Source of the DNA: Pseudomonadota bacterium
Lineage (GTDB): Bacteria > Pseudomonadota > Alphaproteobacteria > Rhizobiales > Hyphomicrobiaceae
NCBI GenBank assembly: GCA_023405815.1
Contig: JAEXXM010000050.1
Coordinates: 1 to 20,423 of the forward strand
Direction: 5' to 3'
Length of the DNA stretch: 20,423 nt
Positions 7,808-15,128 of the stretch are shown in pieces. Position numbers and translations under genes: made by a program. The notes below the pieces were generated by a model. The model saw only the letters and a program-made list of their open reading frames with translations, was not told the DNA's origin and did not search any database. Every line of letters begins with the position of its first letter. Within the stretch, counting starts at the first letter, position 1.

Positions 7808-8971
7808 TCAGGCCTCCCGGCGCCCGAAGGCAATACCTGTCAGAGTCTGGTTCAAGTGCATGGCGTTGTACTGCTCGCCGTAGGTGTGGAAGCCGGCAAC
7901 CGAATATCTCTTGTAGAGCTCGTCCATTTGATGCCGGATCTGCCGCGACTCGGCGTCGAGCCGTCGCAGCATGCAGTCGAACCCGATTACGATATCGACG
8001 CCGCCAAGCGCAGTGTCGAGCTCGTGCAACGCCACCTCGGTAGAATTCAAAATATCGCGCGGCCGGGCGACGGTGAACACCAGACCTTCGTCTATGGCGC
8101 AAAAGAACGACAGGCTCCCGTCCGGATTCATGTTGCGGATGGAGCGGCAGTAGTAGTCGCCGCCAACCTTCACGACGAGGGGATAGGAGGCGAAGCTGAA
8201 CGGGCCGAGCTCGTCCGGCTGAAGCCCGATGGCAGCGGCATACTCGCGTGCGGCCGGCTCGGCGTTGAGCTCGTGCACGATGCGATTCTCTGTGTCGGCG
8301 GCGGTGACGACGAGCTTGATGTCGGTGGGCTCGAAGTTCTGCGTCTTGAAGACGCGGAACGGATAATCGCTCTCGATCATCATGAGGATGGCGGCGCGTT
8401 GGGCGACGCGGCCATTGTGGATCATCACCGTGCGGTTGAAGCAGATGCCGTCACCGGCCGATCCGCCGATCAGCTCGATGTCGTCGAGCTCCCAGTGGAT
8501 CGCGGCGACGATGTTCTCCTCGGCATTCGAGAGGCCGTCGACCAGCAGCAGGGCGAACACGTTGTTCTTGGGCAATCGCGCGGACGGTCCGCAGATCTGC
8601 GATTTGAGGCGGCGCACGGCCCCGGTGGCGCGCTCGACGCCGAACTGGTCGATGCCGGTGATGAGCTCGCTGTGCACGCGAAAGCCGTCGCGCGGAAACG
8701 CAATCAGCAGCAGGCCGCCCTGCATCATGCCCGCCGGGCCGATCTCGCCCGCCGTCGAGCAGCCGGACACCGGCACTCCGGGAAATGCCTCGCCGAGGGT
8801 TTGCGCGAGCACCTCGGCATCGTGATCGATGCCGAAAAAGACGATCATGTGCCGGAAGTCGCTGCCATCGAAGGCGGCCTTGGCGTCGTAGACCGCCTCG
8901 CGCGTCGACGGCAGCGAGCTTGCCGCAACGCGAATGCCGCAGCTACTTAGCGACGTGTTAGCCCTCAGCAC
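7808..8971 (-). CDS. FIST-domain sensor protein, NosP-like
   Basis: A 387-residue soluble protein with FIST_N followed by FIST_C. The landmarks are GCSTAGEIGP (70-79), LLLVDGLS, IGGSAGDG (168-175), and a C-terminal GFHTYGEQYNAMHLNQT block like that of NosP proteins. Known NosP homologues bind haem and nitric oxide and control a co-transcribed histidine kinase; whether this one binds haem is inference. I place the start at the GTG at 8971, because GGAGG lies 8 bases upstream (in GCGGAGGAAACCATAGTG). A longer frame reaches 9046 but its first 25 residues look unlike the family. The stop is three bases before the kinase start. FIST domains more broadly are thought to bind small ligands, so another signal is possible. 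Confidence 0.85.
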   Translation of the reverse strand: MLRANTSLSSCGIRVAASSLPSTREAVYDAKAAFDGSDFRHMIVFFGIDHDAEVLAQTLGEAFPGVPVSGCSTAGEIGPAGMMQGGLLLIAFPRDGFRVHSELITGIDQFGVERATGAVRRLKSQICGPSARLPKNNVFALLLVDGLSNAEENIVAAIHWELDDIELIGGSAGDGICFNRTVMIHNGRVAQRAAILMMIESDYPFRVFKTQNFEPTDIKLVVTAADTENRIVHELNAEPAAREYAAAIGLQPDELGPFSFASYPLVVKVGGDYYCRSIRNMNPDGSLSFFCAIDEGLVFTVARPRDILNSTEVALHELDTALGGVDIVIGFDCMLRRLDAESRQIRHQMDELYKRYSVAGFHTYGEQYNAMHLNQTLTGIAFGRREA

Positions 8972-9076
8972 TATGGTTTCCTCCGCCGCGCCTTCTTTCC
9001 GGGCGCCGCACGACAGAAGGGTGCCACAGCGCGAAAGGCGCGGCAAATCCTGGGGTTCTGGGGCGCCGGCCGGTGC

Positions 9077-9946
9077 TCAGCCAACCAGCAGCGGGTCGTT
9101 GGGGAGCAGCTGGCGCGTGAAGCGGACACCGGCGGACGAGCCACTGCACCAGGCAACGACCCCGGTGAATCGGCGTCCGCTCGGCAGCTCGATTTGCACC
9201 ACGGTTTTGGGCACGAGCTGGGGCACACGCTCGAGGCCGAAGCCGCCGGGCGAGACGTCGCGCACGAAAGCCTGGGCGGTGATGCGGTTATACGTGAGCT
9301 GGCAGGGCTGGCAGACGGTCCGGCGGGCGGACTGGCGGCGCTGGGGAAGCTCCGGCAGCTCGATCTCGCCCGCTGCATTGACGCACGGTGAGCCGCCGAT
9401 GATGACGTCCTGAAGCAGATTGTTGAGCAGCTTGGAGTTGCTCGTGTACTGCGCGGGGAGATGCTGCAGCTCGGCATGAAGCTGGCGGACGGCGAGCAGG
9501 GCGTCCTGGCAGGCACGGCGCCAGACACTCGACAGGTTCAGGAGATGGAGCGCAGTGGCGCGTTCCTCGCCGATGTGGTTGGCATCGGCGAAATAGCGGT
9601 CGAGGGCGATGCGCGCCGGTGCCAGGTCGTCGAAGAACTGGGTGACGAGGCGAACGGTGTTATCGTCGAGGTCGGTCTCGAGCATGCCGTTACGCAGAAC
9701 GGAGACGATGGCTGGCTCGTTCGGCACATAGGGCTTCAGTCCCGCCTCGCCGCGCGCGGAGCCTTCGCGCTTAAACGCGTTGATGGCGCTGGCGATGGTT
9801 GCCGTGAGGAGCGCTGCGGAATGCACCTCGCACACCAGAGCCTCCAGCATGGGCATGCTGGCGTCAGGGTATTTCGGGCTGCTCTCCTGCTCTCTGCGGA
9901 GCCCCGCGGCGGATCCCGCGCGGCTCAGTCTGCCAAATGGCGGCAC
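9077..9946 (-). CDS. PilZ-domain protein with unrecognised N-terminal helical region
   Basis: A 289-residue protein. The C-terminal part (about 200-285) is a PilZ domain with the cyclic-di-GMP signatures RRQSARR (203-209, RxxxR) and DVSPGG (230-235, DxSxxG), so ligand binding is likely. The first 195 residues are mostly helical and match no family I recognise. They could be an output or dimerisation region. There is no signal peptide. GTG 9946 is used with a weak GAGAG upstream; ATG at codon 31 is a reasonable alternative. It precedes the FIST gene by 105 bases on the same strand, so it may share the operon. No diguanylate cyclase or phosphodiesterase is encoded in the window. Confidence 0.8.
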   Translation of the reverse strand: MPPFGRLSRAGSAAGLRREQESSPKYPDASMPMLEALVCEVHSAALLTATIASAINAFKREGSARGEAGLKPYVPNEPAIVSVLRNGMLETDLDDNTVRLVTQFFDDLAPARIALDRYFADANHIGEERATALHLLNLSSVWRRACQDALLAVRQLHAELQHLPAQYTSNSKLLNNLLQDVIIGGSPCVNAAGEIELPELPQRRQSARRTVCQPCQLTYNRITAQAFVRDVSPGGFGLERVPQLVPKTVVQIELPSGRRFTGVVAWCSGSSAGVRFTRQLLPNDPLLVG

Positions 9947-10100
9947 GGTCAGCTCTCGGCGCTGTTAACGAATGCCTTAGACTAGCCACCCAAGCTCTAA
10001 CGTGTGGTTATCCTCAAGCGACGGAAATCGCATCGTTACGGTAAGGTAAACGCGGTCGAAGTGCAGCCGGCATTGCAGTGGGCACCCAACGCGGAACCCG

Positions 10101-11780
10101 CTAACGCGTGAGAACGATGAAGTCGGTGGCGTTCTCGCTCATCTCCAAGCTGCGCGGGTGATCGGAGACGATCAGAGAGCCACCGGTCCACAGCAACTCG
10201 GCAATTCTCTCACGCGCGCCCTCTGGGAGCTCGATGCGAGCGAGGGCACCTGCAGCCGTCTCCGGCGCCGCCGCCGGCTGCGGTGCTTCCTGCTTGTCCT
10301 TGTCGCGTCCACGGCGGGAAGGCGGCGCGGCAGATTCGGGCGGCATGGAGAGCGCCGTCCAGCGCATCGACGAGCCGTCGGGCGCCGCCTCGACTGCCGT
10401 GTAGACATGCGTCCCGAGCGGGCGGTCGGGATCGCGGATGGTGACCGGCGCCTCCCAGACCTCGGTCCAGTTCTGGCGGATGAAGACGCGGCCCTCCTTG
10501 CGGCTGACGAACACCGACACCTGCTCGCCGCGACGGTCGGCCTCGTCGACGAGCTTGGCGGCCGCCGTGGCGCGCTGGGTGGCGCTCTTGTAGGCCTCGA
10601 CCGCGGCAAAGGCGGCCTGCGATTTCGTCTCCTCGCGTGCGCGTGCGTCCGCCAGCGCTGCCTGCGCCCGAGCGACATCCGCTTGCGCGGCCGTCTTCTC
10701 GGATTCGATCGACTGGGCGGGCGTCGCCGAAGGAGCAGCCTCAGGCGCTGCCGCGGGAGGAGCCGGCGCCGCGGCGCGGGCCTCGATAACGGCGAGTCTC
10801 GCCTCGGCACTCTTGAGATCGGCTTCCGCCTTGCGCACGTTATCCACCGCCTGGCGCGCTTCCCCACCGGCAGCCTGCGCCGCGGCGAGAGCGTTCTTGG
10901 CAGCGAGATCGGCGGCGGACCTATCGGCGAGTGCGCGCTGCTTCAGGGCCTTGGCGTAATCGATCGGATTGAGCAGCTTAGGAGTCGCCGCGGCAGCGGA
11001 GCCGCCCTCGACCGCGGCGGTGTCCATGCTGGCGAGCTCGACCGGCGGGCTGCCCGCCGCTTGCTGCGTGGGTGAGGCCGGGATCGTCGGGGCCTCGTGC
11101 ATCTTGGGCAGCGGCAACAGCGGATGGGAGAATTCCACCGGGCGAATGTCGGTGGGGGATACGACGACGCGCGCGCCCATCCGCGTCATGCCGAAGAGCT
11201 GAGGCGCGAAGCCGGCGGGGAGGCGGATGCAGCCGTGCGAAGCGGGATAGCCCGGCACGACGCCGGCATGCATGGCGACCCCCGACCAGGTGATGCGCTG
11301 CATATATGGCATCGGTGCGCCGCTGTAGATGTTGGAGCGATGCCAGCGCGACTTGCCGATGACGCTGAACACGCCCGTCGGCGTGCGATGTCCGGCCTGC
11401 CCAGTCGAGACGCGGGTGCGGGTCACAAAGCCATTTGGATCGTAGACCGAGGCATGCTGGTCGCCGAGCGAGACGACGACGTAGACCGGATGGGTCGGGC
11501 CCGACTTTTTCTCGGCTTCCTTCTTGGCTGCGTCGGGCTTGGCGTCGTTCTTCTGCGCGGTCTCGGGCTGCTCGACGCGCTTCCTCTTGATGGTGCGTCG
11601 GGGTCTCGGTCCCTGATAGGTGTAGAAGTTGCCGAAACCCTGCTGCGCCATTGCCGGCTGGGCGGTGATGATCGCATCGGCTGCGAGCAGCGCGATCAGA
11701 GTTGCGGCGGTGGTGAATGCCATCGGCTTTTGGGCCGGGCGGCGGAGGGCGGAGGTGACGCAAGGAAAGGATCTTGGCAC
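10101..11780 (-). CDS. Exported L,D-transpeptidase with a second, degenerate YkuD-like domain
   Basis: A 559-residue envelope protein. The signal peptide (about 1-46) ends in AMA|QQ. A basic linker leads to a YkuD domain (about 97-210) with catalytic motif HAGVVPGYPASHGCIR (171-186: H171, G173, S181, C184, R186), which forms 3-3 cross-links or attaches proteins to peptidoglycan. Alanine-rich coiled coils span about 275-335 and 359-417. Residues about 419-545 realign with the YkuD strands (VSVFVSRKEGRVFIRQNW, then RPLGTHVYTA, and GGSLIVSDHP against GARVVVSPTD) but have no HxG...SxGC motif. I use GTG 11780; ATG at codon 20 would also leave a signal peptide. It is divergent from the MFS gene. 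Confidence 0.88.
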   Translation of the reverse strand: MPRSFPCVTSALRRPAQKPMAFTTAATLIALLAADAIITAQPAMAQQGFGNFYTYQGPRPRRTIKRKRVEQPETAQKNDAKPDAAKKEAEKKSGPTHPVYVVVSLGDQHASVYDPNGFVTRTRVSTGQAGHRTPTGVFSVIGKSRWHRSNIYSGAPMPYMQRITWSGVAMHAGVVPGYPASHGCIRLPAGFAPQLFGMTRMGARVVVSPTDIRPVEFSHPLLPLPKMHEAPTIPASPTQQAAGSPPVELASMDTAAVEGGSAAAATPKLLNPIDYAKALKQRALADRSAADLAAKNALAAAQAAGGEARQAVDNVRKAEADLKSAEARLAVIEARAAAPAPPAAAPEAAPSATPAQSIESEKTAAQADVARAQAALADARAREETKSQAAFAAVEAYKSATQRATAAAKLVDEADRRGEQVSVFVSRKEGRVFIRQNWTEVWEAPVTIRDPDRPLGTHVYTAVEAAPDGSSMRWTALSMPPESAAPPSRRGRDKDKQEAPQPAAAPETAAGALARIELPEGARERIAELLWTGGSLIVSDHPRSLEMSENATDFIVLTR

Positions 11781-12079
11781 GGCCGGTTGGCTCCGAATCT
11801 TTATGAAATCGCAATGCTCAAGCTATAGCGCAGCGGGGAGCAGCGTGCGCGGATGATTTGGCTTCGGTGAGGCATATCCCAATACGTGTTGCTTCCCGGT
11901 CGCCTCGCATTGCGCGTGCATCACCGTTAATGCGGTTGATGAGCAGCCGGATATTCGAAGCCGTTGCAGACACAGCCATTTTATCGCACGGGGGGCCACG
12001 AATTCGCCGGGCTCCAAGTCTCTAAAGGCGCCCCGCCGAGGGCGCTTCCGCGGCCTCCCAATCGAAAAGAGTGTGAGAG
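11781..12079. other. Divergent intergenic region, L,D-transpeptidase to MFS exporter
   Basis: About 300 bases with no credible gene; the small frames lack ribosome binding sites. It must carry promoters for both neighbours, but I cannot place them confidently. A hairpin in the MFS leader, GCGCCC (12028-12033) with GGGCGC (12040-12045), lies about 35 bases before the start codon and could affect expression. Confidence 0.4.
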
Positions 12080-13330
12080 ATGAACGCACCTGGACGCGAC
12101 AGACATTTCGCTGCTTCAGATTCAGCGAAACTGGCCGAGCAGAGGATGTCGCGCGGAGAGTTCATCGTCCTCATCGCGACGATGATGGCGCTGACGGCGC
12201 TCGCGGTCGACATCATGCTTCCGGCGCTGCCCCAGATCGGCGGGGCGCTGGGTCTGGCCAATGCGAACGACCGGCAGATCGTGATCGTCAGCTACATGCT
12301 GGGGTTCTCCGTAGGGCAGCTCGCCTACGGGCGCCTATCGGACGACTATGGGCGCAAGCCGGTGCTGCTCGTCGGCATGGCGATATTCATCGGCGGATCG
12401 CTGGTCGCGTCGCTGGCCTCCGATTTCACCACGATGCTCATCGCGCGCGCCGTGCAAGGGCTCGGCGCTGCGGCACCGCGCGTCATCGCCATCGCGCTGG
12501 TGCGCGACCGCTACGTCGGGCGCGAGATGGCGCGCGTGATGTCGTTCGCGATGGCGGTGTTCATCATCATTCCGGTGCTGGCGCCGTTCGTTGGCCAGGG
12601 GCTGCTGCAGGTCGGCTCGTGGCGGCTGGTGTTCGATCTTCTCTTGGTCGTCGGCGTGATCGTGGCGCTGTGGTCGGGGTTGCGGCTGCCGGAGACGTGT
12701 CCATCGCGCATGGGCAAGCCGCTGCCGCTGGGCGAGGCGACGCGATATGCGCTCGAGACACCGCAGACCATCGGCTATGCGATTGCCGGCGGACTCGTGT
12801 TCGGCACCGTGCTCAGCTACGTCAGCAGCGCGCAGCAGGTGTTCGTCGACGTGTTTGGGCTGGGCGAGCGATTCCCGCTCGCGTTCGCGGCGACGGCCGT
12901 GATGATCGCGGTTGCCTCGCTCACGAACGCGATGATGGTCGAGCGCCTCGGCATGCGCCGGCTGTCGCACACCTCGCTGGCGGCGTTCATCGCGGTGTCG
13001 GCGCTGTTGGTGGCCTTGATCCTCGCGGGGGTCGCCGGATTCTGGGTGTTCATCTGTTTGATGATGCCGCTGTTCCTGCTGTTCGGCCTCATCGCGCCGA
13101 ACTTCAATGCGCTGGCGATGGAGCCGCAGGGCGACAACGCGGGCATGGCGTCCTCGGTCGTCGGCTTCGTGTCGACCGGGCTCGGGGCGCTGACGGGGGG
13201 CCTCATCGGACACCTCTTTAACGGCACCGTGCTGCCGCTGGCGCTGGGCTGCCTCGTCCTCGGCGTGCTCGCATTTGCGGTCGTGGCGTGGGTCGAGAGG
13301 CTGCGCGGCCTGTTTCATCCTGGCCGCTAG
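12080..13330 (+). CDS. MFS drug-resistance exporter, Bcr/CflA-type
   Basis: A 416-residue inner-membrane protein with about 12 hydrophobic helices. Helix 1 carries the DHA1-type motif ALAVDIMLPALPQI (40-53). The loop after helix 2 has motif A, GRLSDDYGRKP (84-94), and helix 4 has RAVQGLGAAAPRVIA. This pattern fits the Bcr/CflA branch of proton-driven drug antiporters, which export compounds such as bicyclomycin or chloramphenicol; the actual substrate is unknown. The ATG at 12080 follows AAGAGTGTGAGAG, an adequate binding site. It is a single-gene unit, convergent with the chemoreceptor gene through the hairpin at 13339-13369. Confidence 0.9.
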   Translation: MNAPGRDRHFAASDSAKLAEQRMSRGEFIVLIATMMALTALAVDIMLPALPQIGGALGLANANDRQIVIVSYMLGFSVGQLAYGRLSDDYGRKPVLLVGMAIFIGGSLVASLASDFTTMLIARAVQGLGAAAPRVIAIALVRDRYVGREMARVMSFAMAVFIIIPVLAPFVGQGLLQVGSWRLVFDLLLVVGVIVALWSGLRLPETCPSRMGKPLPLGEATRYALETPQTIGYAIAGGLVFGTVLSYVSSAQQVFVDVFGLGERFPLAFAATAVMIAVASLTNAMMVERLGMRRLSHTSLAAFIAVSALLVALILAGVAGFWVFICLMMPLFLLFGLIAPNFNALAMEPQGDNAGMASSVVGFVSTGLGALTGGLIGHLFNGTVLPLALGCLVLGVLAFAVVAWVERLRGLFHPGR

Positions 13331-13338
13331 CGCGACGC

Positions 13339-13369
13339 ATCGCGGTCGGGGCCAGGTCCCGACCGCGAT
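13339..13369. terminator. Hairpin between convergent MFS and chemoreceptor genes
   Basis: A perfect 12-bp stem, ATCGCGGTCGGG (13339-13350) and CCCGACCGCGAT (13358-13369), with a 7-base loop. It starts nine bases after the MFS stop and ends seven bases before the opposing stop. It has no T-tract on either side, so it is either an L-shaped terminator or a 3' end protector. Confidence 0.7.
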
Positions 13370-13375
13370 CTGAGC

Positions 13376-14893
13376 TCAGGCGATGACGCGGAGCCCTTGG
13401 CGCACACGCGCGTGTGCGCCAGAGCCGCCGACATCGAACTGCTCGACCAGCTCCTTGAGCAACTCGCTTTCCCGCGCGAGGGACTGACTAGCAGCCGTCG
13501 CTTCCTCGGCCATCGCAGCATTGCGCTGGGTGGCCTGGTCCATGTCGTTGATGACGCCGTTGATCTGTTTCAGGCCCATGGCCTGCTCGTTCGCGCCGGA
13601 GGCGATGTCGGCCACCACGTTGTTGATCTCGGCGACCTTGCCGACGATGCGGGCCAGCGCCTCGCCGGTCTCGCCCACCAGCCGCACGCCGTCGCTCACC
13701 TCGGACGTCGAGGTGGAGATGAGACTTTTGATCTCCTTTGCGGCTCCGGCAGAGCGCTGGGCGAGCGCGCGTACCTCCGAGGCGACGACCGCGAAGCCGC
13801 GTCCGGCTTCGCCGGCGCGTGCGGCCTCGACGCCGGCATTCAGCGCCAGGAGATTGGTCTGGAAGGCGATCTCGTCGATGACGCCGATGATCTGGCTGAT
13901 CTGCTCGGACGACTTCTCGATCCGGCTCATGGCGTCGACAGCGCGGCGAACCACCTCACCGCCCTGCTCGGCGTCCGTCTTGGCGGCGGAAACGGCCTGG
14001 CGCGCGCTCTTGGCGCTCTCGGCAGTCTTGTTGACGGTGGTGGTGATCTCATCGAGCGTCGCCGCCGTCTCCTCGAGGCTCGCCGCCTGCTGCTCGGTAC
14101 GGCGCGACAGCTCCTCGGCAGAGGTGGCGATCTCCTGGGTCCCGGTGGTGATTCCGTGCGTGCTCTCGCGAACGGACTTCAACGCCGACTGGAGCTGATC
14201 GAGCGCCTCGTTGAAGTCGTGCTGGAGCTGCCTGTAGGCCTCGGGCATATCCTGGTTCAGACGGAAGGTCAGATCCTTCCTCGCCATGTGGGCAAGTGCC
14301 TTGCCGAGCGAAGAAGCGACGATCTCCCGCTCCTTGGCCTGCGCTTCGGCTTCCGCCTTGATGCGTGCCTCCTCGGCGGCCTCGGCGTAGACCGAGATGG
14401 CAAAGTCCATGTCGAGAAGCACCGCCTTCAAGAGCGCGCCTAGCGCGGCGCCGACGTCTTCGCCCGAGGTCTGCGGCTTGCGCAGCATCATTCCCTTGGG
14501 CCAGAGCTCGGCGATGATGCTCTTGGCCAGGTGCTCGAGGATGAGCGCATAGCCGCCGATGTACCATCGCGTGTCGAGGCCGATCCGCGCATGCGTAAGG
14601 CCGATGGTGCGGACCTTGCCGACATATTGCTCGTCGAACTCGCCTGAGCTTATGGCGCGCCAGTGGCCCACCTGGGCGCTCTTGGCCCGCGCCATCATCG
14701 CATCGGAGGGGAAGAAGCTGCGGACCTCCGGCGTGGCCCGCAGGCGCTGATAAAACTTGTCGAGGCCATTGGGCAACTCGCGGTCGAGGATCGGCTTCAG
14801 GCTGCGGATGAGCTCGCTGCTTTTGGCGTCGAGTTGCATGAACTCAAGACGGCGGGACAGGTTGGCGTCATGAGACGCCGGGGGCTTGGTCAT
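13376..14893 (-). CDS. Globin-coupled methyl-accepting chemotaxis protein (HemAT-like)
   Basis: A 505-residue soluble receptor with no membrane segment. The N-terminal globin-coupled sensor domain (about 15-170) has GLTHARIGL with probable proximal haem ligand H101, followed by WYIGGY. A HAMP-like linker lies at about 190-240. The signalling domain (about 245-485) carries the conserved tip EIAFQTNLLALNAGVEAARAG (341-361). The family senses oxygen or another diatomic gas and controls CheA activity. No CheB/CheR-docking pentapeptide is seen at the C-terminus, and no other chemotaxis gene is nearby. I start at ATG 14893; an upstream TTG at 14944 is unlikely. Confidence 0.92.
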   Translation of the reverse strand: MTKPPASHDANLSRRLEFMQLDAKSSELIRSLKPILDRELPNGLDKFYQRLRATPEVRSFFPSDAMMARAKSAQVGHWRAISSGEFDEQYVGKVRTIGLTHARIGLDTRWYIGGYALILEHLAKSIIAELWPKGMMLRKPQTSGEDVGAALGALLKAVLLDMDFAISVYAEAAEEARIKAEAEAQAKEREIVASSLGKALAHMARKDLTFRLNQDMPEAYRQLQHDFNEALDQLQSALKSVRESTHGITTGTQEIATSAEELSRRTEQQAASLEETAATLDEITTTVNKTAESAKSARQAVSAAKTDAEQGGEVVRRAVDAMSRIEKSSEQISQIIGVIDEIAFQTNLLALNAGVEAARAGEAGRGFAVVASEVRALAQRSAGAAKEIKSLISTSTSEVSDGVRLVGETGEALARIVGKVAEINNVVADIASGANEQAMGLKQINGVINDMDQATQRNAAMAEEATAASQSLARESELLKELVEQFDVGGSGAHARVRQGLRVIA

Positions 14894-15128
14894 GGCAATG
14901 ATCCAATGCTGATATCTGCACCAAAGTGTCCTGTGCGGAATCAATCCAACGCAACCGTTGCACCGGCGAGGTCGAGGTCTTTGTGGCTGTTATTGCTGGC
15001 CAAAAGTCATGCAGTGCTAATTCGCAGGACATCACCGCTGCGCCGGCAACGAAGTTAGGTTCCGAGCGAGACTAATCCGCGATGCTTGCCTGACGCTTGT
15101 CAGCGTGTGCTCTCGCGGCCATTCGCGC
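14894..15128. other. Intergenic region upstream of the chemoreceptor
   Basis: A 235-base gap between the chemoreceptor start and the 3' end of the EnvZ-type kinase, both on the minus strand. No gene is supported. A short perfect dyad GCAAC-C-GTTGC (14951-14961) lies about 60 bases before the chemoreceptor ATG and could be an operator. CTGAC-GCTT-GTCAG near 15090-15103 is a weak hairpin downstream of the kinase gene. Confidence 0.35.

Noticed and set aside
6449..8950. An 833-codon open frame on the plus strand
   Set aside because: It is antisense to the hybrid kinase and FIST genes, which have clear motifs. Long antisense frames are expected from third-position GC bias, and its product shows no domain.
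10158..11075. A 305-codon open frame on the plus strand
   Set aside because: It is antisense to the L,D-transpeptidase; an Arg/Gly-rich product typical of GC-rich shadow frames.
12335..13318. A 327-codon open frame on the minus strand
   Set aside because: It is antisense to the MFS exporter, with a His/Arg/Gln-rich product and no hydrophobic or domain pattern.
13397..14443. A 348-codon open frame on the plus strand
   Set aside because: It is antisense to the globin-coupled chemoreceptor, whose signalling tip is unmistakable.
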